In this document: positions 28,271 to 38,257 of the stretch, piece by piece
How positions within the stretch are numbered: position 1 is the stretch's first letter
Layout of the letters: every line of letters begins with the position of its first letter
Origin: CAJQHK01 sp038142525
GTDB lineage: Bacteria > Pseudomonadota > Alphaproteobacteria > Rickettsiales > UBA1997
Assembly (NCBI GenBank): GCA_038142525.1
Contig: JAYQKE010000002.1
Span: 77,478 to 141,477 of the forward strand
Length of the DNA: 64,000 bases
Direction of reading: 5' to 3'
Translations under genes and position numbers: made by a program
Notes under the pieces: generated by a model
Database searches by the model: none
Told to the model about the DNA's origin: nothing
Seen by the model: the letters and a program-made list of their open reading frames with translations, nothing else

Positions 28271-28927
28271 AATATTTGAGTAATTCATAATCCCACCTCC
28301 TCATCATGCAAAACCCATACTTGGTCATTTTCTACCGGAAGAACTACACCTGTGCTGAGGCATTTATAATGAGTTGGTAAGGCATTTATTGTGATGCCTT
28401 TAGAATCTTTGAATTTCATGTTCTCAACGCAAAGTAGACCATATCTTGACCTGCCACATTCAAAGCCATATCGCTTACCATTTTTGATGAATTTGATGTA
28501 GCCTTTGGTTGCTAAAACAGAGATGCGATCGGTAATGGTTTTTATTCCACCAAGGCTGGTTTTATTCTCAAAGCCTTCTGCGAATTGGGCACTGGTATAT
28601 AGTCTTCCTTTTAAAGCTTCTTGTTCGATTAGCTGTAGAATGACATCAGCTTTTCGATCTCTTTCTAGATCTAGCTTTTCGCTATATTCTTGCCTGATTA
28701 GACGCTCAGAATATGGATTTAACTCAACCCATTTATTATCCTCTTTTTCAACGATTTTTCGTGGAATTGATGAGCCATTACGAAGTTCAAAATATAGATT
28801 TACCCTTGAGTCAAGTTCATCAGGACGATGCATAATGAGGCCGGAACTGTAAAAACTTCTCAAACTGCCAGCACCACTAAATGCTTGAAACGGATCTTCT
28901 TCTAGTTCCTTCTTTTTGATCTTTTTG

Positions 28928-30275
28928 GGAACCTCTGAAAAACCAATTATCTAATTTATAGATTTGAAACTGTTTAATTTTGTTATTTTTGCCAAAGTTT
29001 AGCAAAGTTATTTTATAAAATTTTGTTTGAATTTATTTGATAAAAATAGCCAGAAAAGCTTGATTTATCTAGCTTTTTTGCTTATTATTGATATATTAAA
29101 TTCAAATAAAATATATAATTATGGCAACCCAGCAATCATTTTTTTCATTAGCAATTTCTGGTAGAAAATTAAGAGCGGAGAAGTTTCTTAATCAAATGAC
29201 GGATATTATTCCATGGCAAAGATTGATTGATAAGATAGAGCCTTTTTATCCTAATGGTACTAGTGATTACGGTGGCAGGAAGGTGACAGATTTATTATTA
29301 ATATTTAAGATTCATTTGTTACAGCAGTGGTTTGGTCTTAGTGATCCAGCTATGGAGGATGCTATATATGATAGAATAAGTTTTCAAAAATTCTTAAATA
29401 TTGATATTGGTATTGATAATGTTCCGGATGAGACTGTGATATTGAGATTCCGTCATTTATTGGAAAAGCATATTTATCGTCGATTATATTTAACGAGGTA
29501 AATTCATATCTTGAAGAGAATGATCTTTTGTTGAAGGAGGGTACGATAACTGATGCGACATTAATATCTGCTCCAACTAGTACAAAAAACAAGAAGAGGA
29601 AAAGGGACCAAGAGATGTCTTCTACCAAGAAAGGGAAGAATTATTATTTTGGCATGAAGTCTCATATTGGTGTGCAAACTAAGGGTAAGCCAATTATTCA
29701 TTCTATTGTCACGACGACAGCTAAAGATCATGATTCTACTAAAACAGAGGAGTTATTACATGGTGATGAAACTTCTTTATTTGGTGACAAGGCCTATGAT
29801 GATAAGGCAATAAAAAAGATTTTGTAGGAATCACAATATATTTTATGGTATAACCAATAGAGCTAAATCTAACAAAAAACTTTCAAATAAGCAAAAAAAG
29901 AGGAATAAACAATTTTCATCAGTTCGAGCTAAAGTTGAACATCCATTTCAAATTATAAAGCATCTTTGGGGAAAGGTTAGATATAATGGTTTACAAAAGA
30001 ATACTAATCAATTACAAATGCTATCATCCCTTGCTAATCTCTATATGGTTAGAAAAATACTACCAAATACAGCGTAACAAGGGATAAATGTGTCTAATTT
30101 AGCCAAAAATGGTAAAATTAGACAAGAAACTAGAGAAATTACCACTAAAATAATGCCTAAATTTGGATAAAGATTGTTAATTTTTAACAAAATTAGCAAT
30201 CTTTATCCAAATTATAAAAATTTTTTCTGAAAAATGAAAAAATAGACAAAATTAAATAGGAAAATCAGAGGTTCC
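28928..30275 (+). mobile_element. IS5-family insertion sequence, copy 2
   Basis: The 1348-bp copy is flanked by TTTG (28924-28927 and 30276-30279) and has the same GGAACCTCTGA ends as the other two copies. It lies in the opposite orientation. Its transposase gene is broken. It interrupts the phage primase/helicase gene. Confidence 0.95.
29121..30077 (+). pseudogene. IS5-family transposase (copy 2, broken)
   Basis: Relative to the intact copies, this copy lost one A after GGAAAAGCAT near 29470, breaking the frame at LLEKH. It gained one A in the run before GATTTTGTAG near 29815, and it lost six bases (CTATAG) near 29970, removing two residues of the HLWGYRKVR segment. The first two changes are homopolymer or near-homopolymer indels. 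No full transposase can be made from it as written, but the end sequences are intact, so it could move in trans. Confidence 0.92.
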
Positions 30276-31732
30276 TTTGGTATGATGACAAAGAATTATG
30301 CCCATTTCTGGATTGATCAGTGAGCGTAATTTCTCAACACGATTCTGCAAAAAGAACAACATGGCATTATTATCATTCTCACTGGAATTATCACTACCTC
30401 CATCAAATAGATTTCTAATAGGATCAATGCAGATAATATCAGGCTTATCACTATTAAAATTTACCTTAATTGTTCTACTTACTGCTTCAATTCCCTTATC
30501 ATTTAGAATCATCTTAATATTTGAGGTGGTAATAAGATTTTTTGCTGATTTTCTTATTATTTCTTTTGAGACCTTAAGTTTTTTGATTCGCTCTCTCATA
30601 TAGTGGTAGCCAATCTCAGCTTGGAGATAGAATATTTTGAGTGGCCTTGGCGGTTGAAAGCCGAGAAACTTCTCACCAGACTATGTGAATTAAAAAGTTG
30701 ATTAGAAAATCACTTTTTCCAACTTTTGGAGCTCCACCGATTAGTAATAATCCACCGGGAGTTAAAAGCCTTGGAAATATTAAATCCTCCGGCATTGGTG
30801 AATTGTCACTTAAAAACTCGTCAATTGAATAGCTTGGGAGCTTTAGATCGGTGCTTTTTACACTGTTTAAGAAGCTCCTGACATCGAATTTCTCTTTTAT
30901 AGCGTCATAGGCATCCCATTTATCTTTTTTGCTCTCTGGTGGAGTTAAAGTAGAAATAAATAAAGCTGTATTTTGAAGATGCTCTGAGAGTTTTTTAGCA
31001 TAATCAATTCCTGCCTCATCATTATCAGGCCAGATGATTATTTCCTTATTTTTTAATGGTGACCAATCTGTTTTATGAAGTGGAGCATTTGCACCAAACA
31101 TTGCAGTTGTAGCTGTAAATCCAGCTTCAATAAGAGCATCGGCACTTTTTTCTCCTTCAACGATTATTATTCTTTTTGAGTTGATAATGCCCGGAATATT
31201 GTAAAGCGGTCTAATGTCTGGGGCTTTTGACTTTCTTTGACTTACATCCCAAATTCTAAACTCTTTGCCATTTGGTGTATCATAGCGATAGACGCAAGCA
31301 ATTACCTTATTGTCTTTGCTTAAGTAATCCCACTTAGATGAATACCTGCCAAGATTATCAATTGGAGGGGATTTTTGAGTTATTTGGTTTTTCCGAATAA
31401 CTGGGGAATTACCAAGCCATTCATTAATTTCATTTAGAAGTTTTGGAAATTCTTGCTTGCCATATCCTTCAACTTCAGACCAGAGATTGATTAGATCTCC
31501 GCCTTGATTGGTAGCGAAATCATGCCATAATCCTTGATCGTTTCCTTCCAGTTGGACGATTAAGCTTTTGCCTTCCTCACCCTTAATGTTACCAACTTTA
31601 AATTGCTTGCCATCAATCCTTCCGCTTGGAAATAAATAAAATAAAGCATCCTCAATTCGGTTTAATAGATCGCTTCTGATCTGATCAATATCAACTTTCT
31701 CTTGGACATTATTTGCATCATTAAAATCTAAG

Positions 31733-32498
31733 CTATCCATTACTCACCTCCTGACATCTATTAGACCAAGGGCAAAATCTGCACTCAAAATAAGCTGGAT
31801 CACTTGAGATTTTTGGCAATAATTCATGAGACTCGGTAGCGCTTAAAATATTAACCGCTTTGTCACTCATCTTTTGAGCGAGGTTTTTATCAAAGGTAAC
31901 TAGCTCAAAATATAGCTCTGCTGTATCTTTATTGATGGCGGTAAATAAGGCGGGATTTTTAGAAATTCCTTCAATTGAACTTTCCATATAAGCCTGATAA
32001 ATAGCTATCTGACTGGCATAAACTGGCTTTGAAATAACCAATCCTTTCTTGACTGTTTCTTTGAATGATTTGTTGTTCATTGATTTGCACTCCCACAGCA
32101 TTGGGAATGATAGATTTAAGTTATTTGGTGCTGATGTGACCACTCCATCAATATGGCCTTTGATCTTTCCGCCGGCGACAGAAAAGCCAAATTGTTGACC
32201 ATTTTTCTTATTGGTAGCTAATTCAAAGCCAGCATCTCTTAGCCATTTAATTGTCAGATCTTCAAAAACATGACCAGCCTGAAATATCCTTAAAATCTTG
32301 CCAGTAAAATTCTGACCTTCATCTTTTGGAGTATTAGTATATTCAAATTGTAATTGTCGGTTGCAACTAACTCCCAATCTTGAAGCACCAAGATAATCTC
32401 TTGGTGTCTCTTTGCTCATTTTCTTGCGTGAGAGCTTTATCAATTAGGAGGCTAATATTCTCTGTTAAAGTTGGGCGATGGTTAAAATCTAATTGCAT
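31733..32498 (-). pseudogene. Cas4/RecB-like PD-(D/E)XK nuclease, one frameshift
   Basis: The best start is ATG at 32498, behind a strong GGAGG, giving MQLDFNHRPTLTENISLLID. The frame must change near 32415 to reach RDYLGASRLGVSCNRQLQ. Then follow GHVFEDLTIKWLRDAGFEL, GKIKGHIDGVV and LWECKSMNNKSF (the D...ExK nuclease core) and a C-terminal ECRFCPWSNRCQ cysteine cluster, which with SCNRQ could bind an Fe-S centre as in Cas4. It probably processes DNA ends in phage recombination. It overlaps the primase gene by 8 bp. Confidence 0.78.
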
Positions 32499-32851
32499 GG
32501 CGCTACCTCCGAATCATCTTCTTTACCTTGCATAAAGTCCCAATAGGCAGTGACTGCAACTTCAATTAAACAAAGCACTTCTTCTCTTGAATAATCAGCT
32601 AATGGTCGATCCATTCCAATTTCCGCTACATATTCACCTAGTGGCTTTAACGATGATTCAATGGCTTCTTTTTCTAGTTTGGTAATATCTATCATTTTGT
32701 TTTTTCTAAAATTATTACTAAAAATTTCTTGGCAATTCCGACTGCAGAAATACTTCCTATGTCTTCTATTTCTTGGATCTCCAGCCCTGAGTGGTGGTGG
32801 AATAAATCCAAATCCTCCTGCTTCTCTTAGGCAGTTAGAACAAATTTTCAT
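32489..32851 (-). CDS. Zinc-finger phage protein
   Basis: This 120-residue protein starts with a zinc-binding part (MKICSNCLREAGGFGF and YFCSRNCQEIF: four Cys in two CxxC pairs). A helical part follows (ITKLEKEAIESSLKPLGEYV, then MDRPLADYSREEVLCLIEVA). The second part is widely conserved in alphaproteobacterial phages next to helicase and nuclease genes. An internal Met at residue 53 could be a separate start. It overlaps the helicase gene (17 bp) and the nuclease gene (10 bp). Function unknown. Confidence 0.65.
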   Translation of the reverse strand: MKICSNCLREAGGFGFIPPPLRAGDPRNRRHRKYFCSRNCQEIFSNNFRKNKMIDITKLEKEAIESSLKPLGEYVAEIGMDRPLADYSREEVLCLIEVAVTAYWDFMQGKEDDSEVAPCN

Positions 32852-34535
32852 GATTTACCTCCCAAGCTTTTTTCTTGTTCAAAAGAAGGTTTTGAATATC
32901 GGTCTTGTTGAAGTAGAATTTGAGCAAACAGGCCGCCTTATATTTGGTAAGGCTAAAATCGTTTCTGTATATTTTAGGAAGGCAGTTAATCTGTCTGATT
33001 GATGCTGGTTGATTCAGCCATTTATTTGACTTATGGGCGTTTTCATAAGTTTCATATTTGTTGAGAAAGTCATCAGCTTTAGCGAGGCATATTTGCTTTG
33101 TGCCAATGAAGAGGATCTCTATATCAAATTCATTTCCACCGATTGCATACCAATTATCATTTAACAGAAATACTCCGGCAAAAGCATTAAAGCCAACTGC
33201 CATAAATGAAGATTCGTCACCGAATAAATCGCACCATTGGAAATTTGATTTTGCGGTTAAAATATCAATTTCGAGCATATTGAAATCTTTCAACTCTTGT
33301 TTCGCTACCTCTTGAGATTCTCTTGATAAGTCGGCTTCACACAGTGGACATTGCGTTGATTGAACTGGAATTAATGCTTCACACCCAGAACATTGCTTTT
33401 GAGAGTTGTCTTGCTGTTTAGTTCTTTTTTTCTTTATTACTTCAAGATTTACATCAACTTCTAAGCGACCATGAGTTAGGCTTGATGTTCCAAAATCTAG
33501 AATCACACAATCATTCTTGGTAACATTAGGATGAATTAGTGGATCAACAACTCTAAGTCCTCGACCGATCATTTGGATCATGGTTGATTTAAATGATGAC
33601 GGTCTGAGTAATATTACGCATGAGGTCGGTTGATAATCCCAACCTTCAGTTAGAACTGCTATATTTACGATTATTTGAACATTGCCAATTTCAAAGGAGT
33701 TGAGAGTTGATTTGCGCTCAATTTCAGATAGGTTGCCATGAATTAGGACTGCCTTTATTCCTTTATCATTAAAGCTTTTTGTAACTGATATTGCATGATT
33801 TATGGTAGAGCAAAAAATTACTGTTTTTCGCCTTGAAGCTTTCGACTCCCAATGATTAATAATCGCATCATTGATTGGAGATTTATTCATGATCTCCTCA
33901 ACTTCTCTCATATCAAAATCACCGGCAGTTCTTTTTACCTGATTCAGAGTATTTTGCGTGCCAACATCGATGATGTAGGTTTTTGGTGTAACAAGATGGC
34001 CAGAAGCAATTAGCTCTGATATTTTTATTTGATCAGCAACATTGCTAAATATTTTGTTTAGACTTTTTTTGTCACCTCGATTTGGTGTTGCAGTTACTCC
34101 GTAAATTAGAAGATTAGGATTTAACTCTCTTAATCTAATTATGATCCTCTGATAAGAATCAGAAGTTGCATGATGTGCTTCATCAATTACCAAAAGATCA
34201 AATTTGGATAATATCTTTAAATTTGTTTCACGACACAATGTTTGCACCATTGCAAAAACCACTTGGCCAACAAATGATTTTTGTTTTGCATCAAAAATTG
34301 ATGTCGAAGTTCCGGGATTAATCTTGAGGAATTTAGCTTCATTTTGAGAAGTTAACTCATCACGATGTGCCAGGATTAATGCTTTCTTTTTGTTGCCAAT
34401 AATTTGCCTGGTAACGCCAGAAAGCATTAAAGTTTTGCCACATCCTGTTGGAGCAATTCCTAGAGTGTTGCCATGATCCTTTAAGGCAGCAACACTCTTA
34501 TTCACAAATTCTAGTTGTCTTGGTCTAAGTATCAT
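32835..34535 (-). CDS. SF2 DEAD/DEAH-box helicase
   Basis: This 566-residue protein has the full SF2 set: LRPRQLEFV, Walker A GIAPTGCGKTLML, motif II DLLVIDEAHHAT, motif III GVTATPNRGD, and motif VI IQMIGRGLRVVD. A zinc ribbon (CSGCEALIP and CPLCEADL) follows at about residues 385-405, and a C-terminal region of unknown fold completes it. Phage helicases of this type act in replication or recombination. It is one of few long genes here with an unbroken frame. Confidence 0.9.
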   Translation of the reverse strand: MILRPRQLEFVNKSVAALKDHGNTLGIAPTGCGKTLMLSGVTRQIIGNKKKALILAHRDELTSQNEAKFLKINPGTSTSIFDAKQKSFVGQVVFAMVQTLCRETNLKILSKFDLLVIDEAHHATSDSYQRIIIRLRELNPNLLIYGVTATPNRGDKKSLNKIFSNVADQIKISELIASGHLVTPKTYIIDVGTQNTLNQVKRTAGDFDMREVEEIMNKSPINDAIINHWESKASRRKTVIFCSTINHAISVTKSFNDKGIKAVLIHGNLSEIERKSTLNSFEIGNVQIIVNIAVLTEGWDYQPTSCVILLRPSSFKSTMIQMIGRGLRVVDPLIHPNVTKNDCVILDFGTSSLTHGRLEVDVNLEVIKKKRTKQQDNSQKQCSGCEALIPVQSTQCPLCEADLSRESQEVAKQELKDFNMLEIDILTAKSNFQWCDLFGDESSFMAVGFNAFAGVFLLNDNWYAIGGNEFDIEILFIGTKQICLAKADDFLNKYETYENAHKSNKWLNQPASIRQINCLPKIYRNDFSLTKYKAACLLKFYFNKTDIQNLLLNKKKAWEVNHENLF

Positions 34536-34543
34536 TTTTTACC

Positions 34544-35116
34544 TTACTTAGCCCAAGCTGGACGATTAGTATTTGTGTTCACCGGTGCACTTTGTGCAGC
34601 AGGTTGCTGCACATTTACAGCACCCATGATTTTGGCATAATCCTTATTATCAGGAGTTATGGCAAATCTGATTTCATTTTTATCGTCACCATTTTGATCT
34701 TTGGCGGTTGATATTTTTGCAATGAACTCAATACCATCCAAATCAACTAGAGCGTTAATTCTTCTGGCGCTTTGAGCTTTATCAGAATTATCAGATTCGG
34801 ATACACCTCGAGCTGAGTTAAGGATTGCCTTTACAAAAGACCTTCCCATATCAGCCCACTGAGGGCCTTTTTCTGAGTGAAGGCCAATTAAGCTCCAGAC
34901 TTTTCTTTTAGCAAATTCACCTTCAAGAATCACAAATTCACAAGATAGATAAATTGATCCGCTATTTTGGTTTTTAGTAGCATAGCCACCAGTCCAACCT
35001 TGAGATTCATCATCATGACCACCAGGTTTGATGGTCATTCTGACTTTTGCTAAAGTATTATTTGGGATAAGATCAAAAGATTGTTGATTATCCGAATTAT
35101 TAAAATCGTTCCACAT
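34544..35116 (-). CDS. Conserved phage early protein, possibly ssDNA-related
   Basis: This 190-residue protein opens MWNDFNNSDNQQSFDLIPNNT. It continues with LAKVRMTIKPGGHDDESQGW and IYLSCEFVILEGEFAKRKVW, then MGRSFVKAILNSARG. The C-terminus is low-complexity Gln/Ala/Asn and ends PAWAK, a tail that resembles those of single-strand DNA binding proteins in being flexible. It lies between a Sak4-like ATPase and a helicase, so a role in recombination is likely. The family is conserved in alphaproteobacterial phages, but the role is not established. Confidence 0.65.
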   Translation of the reverse strand: MWNDFNNSDNQQSFDLIPNNTLAKVRMTIKPGGHDDESQGWTGGYATKNQNSGSIYLSCEFVILEGEFAKRKVWSLIGLHSEKGPQWADMGRSFVKAILNSARGVSESDNSDKAQSARRINALVDLDGIEFIAKISTAKDQNGDDKNEIRFAITPDNKDYAKIMGAVNVQQPAAQSAPVNTNTNRPAWAK

Positions 35117-35370
35117 AGTTATTCTCCTTTATTATTGTTATTAAAATTAGTTTTTAGATGCTCTTTGATAGGCTTTGGCTCGCTTCTGATTTTGGTCATT
35201 AGGTTGCCAAGATGAGGCTCTTCAATAACATCAAGCCTTCTGGATCTATCTTTTGCTGGATAGCCAAATTGATTCATGGTTTGGCAAATGAAAGCTCGAT
35301 AAGAATCACCTTCCTCTTGCTTGATTTCTGCCATAGTGATGACCTCATCAACAATTCCTGGAAGTTCTAA

Positions 35371-36723
35371 GGAACCTCTGATTTTCCTATTTAATTTTTG
35401 TCTATTTTTTCATTTTTCAGAAAAAATTTTTATAATTTGGATAAAGATTGCTAATTTTGTTAAAAATTAACAATCTTTATCCAAATTTAGGCATTATTTG
35501 TGGTAATTTCTCTAGTTTCTTGTCTAATTTTACCATTTTTGGCTAAATTAGACACATTTATCCCTTGTTACGCTGTATTTGGTAGTATTTTTCTAACCAT
35601 ATAGAGATTAGCAAGGGATGTTAGCATTTGTAATTGATTAGTATTCTTTTGTAAACCATTATATCTAACCTTTCTATAGCCCCAAAGATGCTTTATAATT
35701 TGAAATGGATGTTCAACTTTAGCTCGAACTGATGAAAATTGTTTATTCCTCTTTTTTTGCTTATTTGAAAGTTTTTTGTTAGATTTAGCTCTATTGGTTA
35801 TACCATAAAATATATTGTGATTCCTACAAAATCTTTTTATTGCCTTATCATCATAGGCCTTGTCACCAAATAAAGAAGTTTCATCACCATGTAATAACTC
35901 CTCTGTTTTAGTAGAATCATGATCTTTAGCTGTCGTCGTGACAATAGAATGAATAATTGGCTTACCCTTAGTTTGCACACCAATATGAGACTTCATGCCA
36001 AAATAATAATTCTTCCCTTTCTTGGTAGAAGACATCTCTTGGTCCCTTTTCCTCTTCTTGTTTTTTGTGCTAGTTGGAGCAGATATTAATGTCGCATCAG
36101 TTATCGTACCCTCCTTCAACAAAAGATCATTCTCTTCAAGATATGAATTTACCTCGTTAAATATAATCGACGATAAATTATGCTTTTCCAATAAATGACG
36201 GAATCTCAATATCACAGTCTCATCCGGAACATTATCAATACCAATATCAATATTTAAGAATTTTTGAAAACTTATTCTATCATATATAGCATCCTCCATA
36301 GCTGGATCACTAAGACCAAACCACTGCTGTAACAAATGAATCTTAAATATTAATAATAAATCTGTCACCTTCCTGCCACCGTAATCACTAGTACCATTAG
36401 GATAAAAAGGCTCTATCTTATCAATCAATCTTTGCCATGGAATAATATCCGTCATTTGATTAAGAAACTTCTCCGCTCTTAATTTTCTACCAGAAATTGC
36501 TAATGAAAAAAATGATTGCTGGGTTGCCATAATTATATATTTTATTTGAATTTAATATATCAATAATAAGCAAAAAAGCTAGATAAATCAAGCTTTTCTG
36601 GCTATTTTTATCAAATAAATTCAAACAAAATTTTATAAAATAACTTTGCTAAACTTTGGCAAAAATAACAAAATTAAACAGTTTCAAATCTATAAATTAG
36701 ATAATTGGTTTTTCAGAGGTTCC
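35371..36723 (-). mobile_element. IS5-family insertion sequence, copy 3
   Basis: The 1353-bp copy is flanked by CTAA (35367-35370 and 36724-36727), a perfect 4-bp target duplication. It has the same terminal repeats and orientation as copy 1 and an intact transposase. It interrupts the Sak4-like ATPase gene. Confidence 0.95.
35568..36530 (-). CDS. IS5-family transposase (copy 3, intact)
   Basis: The 320-residue product is almost the same as copy 1, with TEELL and MLTSLAN as visible differences. The three catalytic positions (D in TITDATL, D in FGDKAYD, E in AKVEHPFQ) are present. It can supply transposase for the broken copy 2. Only a few substitutions separate the copies, so they expanded recently within this genome. 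Confidence 0.95.
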   Translation of the reverse strand: MATQQSFFSLAISGRKLRAEKFLNQMTDIIPWQRLIDKIEPFYPNGTSDYGGRKVTDLLLIFKIHLLQQWFGLSDPAMEDAIYDRISFQKFLNIDIGIDNVPDETVILRFRHLLEKHNLSSIIFNEVNSYLEENDLLLKEGTITDATLISAPTSTKNKKRKRDQEMSSTKKGKNYYFGMKSHIGVQTKGKPIIHSIVTTTAKDHDSTKTEELLHGDETSLFGDKAYDDKAIKRFCRNHNIFYGITNRAKSNKKLSNKQKKRNKQFSSVRAKVEHPFQIIKHLWGYRKVRYNGLQKNTNQLQMLTSLANLYMVRKILPNTA

Positions 36724-37322
36724 CTAAACCAGTTTTCGATCCTTCAATTTGGGGTGAGTAGATCTTACGATTGAAGTCGTCAGTTTTTTCATCCAAGATG
36801 CCCACGAACCAGATGTTTTTATTTCTGGTATGCTGAAGATGGGTAAGCCAATTGATCATCTCACGACCATGTAATCCATAAGCGCCTCTGGTATCTGGTT
36901 TTCCTGATTTATCAGATATTGCTTCTGGTTGACCCATTGCATATTGAAAGCAAAGGCGACCAGCTACAGTGATAGAATCGATGAATATTGTTTGATATTT
37001 ATCCAGAGATTTTGGATCGCCGAACTTTTGGCGAACAGAATCAAAATGTGCTTGGCTAAACTTTTGTTCAGGACGAAGTGCAGGATTTGGTCCGCCAATA
37101 AAAACAGCAAAATCACAACATTCTTCCCAAGTTTTTGGTCGAATTGCATCGCCTTGCCATCCTTCAACAGCTAGATCACCAGCTTCCAAGTCAAAGAAGA
37201 GCGTAGATTTAGGATCAAGAGTCCAAAGCAAACTGGTTTTGCCAATTCCGCTTTTTCCAAAGATCTGACCTTTAATTCCTTTATTTTCTTTTAGACGCTC
37301 ATCGGCGCTAATAATGGGTAGA

Positions 37323-37811
37323 TTATTCATTTCCTACCTCCTTATTAACCGCTTCAAGCTTGAAAGTTTCTTTACCAGTTTTTAGAAGTCTGGCCGGTCT
37401 GAAGAATTTCTTGATATATTCCGGCCAAGCATTATATTTGGTTTCTGAAATTTTGTAGGAGACGTTTACATACTCATAAGGATTATCTCCCATTTCTTTA
37501 ATCTCAGAAATAGCTTCTTTTAGCTTTCGCTGATCCCACTCAATTTTTTTAGCAATAATTGAACTGACCTTAAAATTGCCATCATGGAAATTAATTGTGC
37601 CAGTTTGCTTATCCTGAATTTGCCTAATATCAACAGACTTATTTTGATATTTAAGCGATATAGCACCATCAATCCAATCTTTAAGCCTTTTGGCTTTATC
37701 AAGGTGATTAACTGCTTGTTTTTGTAATTTAACCAATTGATGAATTGGAAGGTCTGCTAATTCTCCAATATGGATATTTGATACTTGATTTAGAGTTATC
37801 TCATTAGGCAT
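37323..37811 (-). CDS. Conserved early phage protein of unknown function
   Basis: This 162-residue protein has an N-terminal helical region (LADLPIHQLVKLQKQAVNHL, KRLKDWIDGAISLKYQ). A segment EWDQRKLKEAISEIKEMGDNP and a C-terminal basic RPARLLKTGKETFKLEAV follow. It lies directly upstream of the Sak4-like gene and overlaps it by 8 bp, a pairing common in alphaproteobacterial phages. It may be a partner of the recombination ATPase; no motif proves this. Confidence 0.6.
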   Translation of the reverse strand: MPNEITLNQVSNIHIGELADLPIHQLVKLQKQAVNHLDKAKRLKDWIDGAISLKYQNKSVDIRQIQDKQTGTINFHDGNFKVSSIIAKKIEWDQRKLKEAISEIKEMGDNPYEYVNVSYKISETKYNAWPEYIKKFFRPARLLKTGKETFKLEAVNKEVGNE

Positions 37812-38013
37812 AAGCTACCTCCTGATTTTGAATTGGAGTGTGCTTATTATTGCTTTCAAATTCTTTGATAGCATCTTCAGTGTATCTGACTCTACCGCCA
37901 ATTTTGATGTAGGATGGACCAACTTTTAGCCAGCGCCATCTTTGTAAAGTTTTTGGTGAAAGCCCCCACTTCTTAGCGAGCCCTTTCTCTGAAATATAAA
38001 TTTCGTCTGTCAT
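37804..38013 (-). CDS. AlpA/excisionase-like HTH regulator
   Basis: This 69-residue protein has a winged-helix MerR-like pattern: ISEKGLAKKWGLSPKTLQRWRW, then GPSYIKIGGRVRYTEDAIKEFE. It is the typical layout of AlpA and phage excisionase proteins. It opens the early operon, with its start just downstream of the GGTGATTTT repeats. It could act as recombination directionality factor for the serine recombinase or as an early regulator. Confidence 0.8.
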   Translation of the reverse strand: MTDEIYISEKGLAKKWGLSPKTLQRWRWLKVGPSYIKIGGRVRYTEDAIKEFESNNKHTPIQNQEVAYA

Positions 38014-38106
38014 AATTAAGTTTGCTTTGATTAATAAAAATTAAACAAATCATCTGGCCAGAAAGTTGAACCAAATAATTATGAGCAGAGCTTAAAATGA
38101 GGGGTA

Positions 38107-38150
38107 GGTGATTTTATGGGTCACAGATGGGTGATTTTGTGGGTGATTTT
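38107..38150. promoter_or_regulatory. Three GGTGATTTT repeats, candidate operator
   Basis: GGTGATTTT occurs at 38107-38115, 38130-38138 and 38142-38150, all in the same direction. The cluster lies in the 244-bp gap between the AlpA-like gene, which opens the minus-strand early operon, and the gene at 38258. Tandem identical 9-mers upstream of an early operon suggest protein-binding sites. No palindromic structure was seen. Confidence 0.4.
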
Positions 38151-38257
38151 CACTTTTTCTTGAAAAAATGATAAAAATTCGCGCAAAAATTTACCTTGGG
38201 ATGAATTGGATTTAGAAAATTAGGAATGATTTTTATAGAAGAAGGAAGGTGTAATTA

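Larger units (their letters stand above)
28285..31740 (-). pseudogene. Phage primase / RepA-like replicative ATPase, interrupted by IS5
   Basis: From 31740: an N-terminal primase-like region (GLWHDFATNQGGDLINLW), a Toprim segment (RIIIVEGEKSADALIEAG, then IIIWPDNDEAGIDYAKKL), and a RepA/DnaB-like ATPase with Walker A GGAPKVGKSDF. A frame change lies near 30670. Walker B is PDIICIDPIRNLFDGG. At ILCHHTK the IS5 copy 2 enters; beyond it KELEEDPFQAFSGAGSLR resumes, and a C-terminal winged-helix-like part ends at 28285. Without the IS the protein is about 700 residues. It would prime and unwind phage DNA. Confidence 0.87.
35119..37330 (-). pseudogene. Sak4-like phage ATPase, interrupted by IS5
   Basis: From 37330, the RecA-like AAA_24 domain has GQIFGKSGIGKTSLLWTL (Walker A), STLFFDLEAGDLAVEGW, and a YQTIFIDSITVAGRLC Walker B segment. 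At EGSKTG it is cut by IS5 copy 3. Beyond the IS, ELPGIVDEVITMAEIKQEEG continues, then RLDVIEEPHLGNLMTKI, to the stop at 35119. Removing IS plus one CTAA gives about 285 residues in one frame. Sak4-type proteins support single-strand annealing recombination. Confidence 0.85.
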
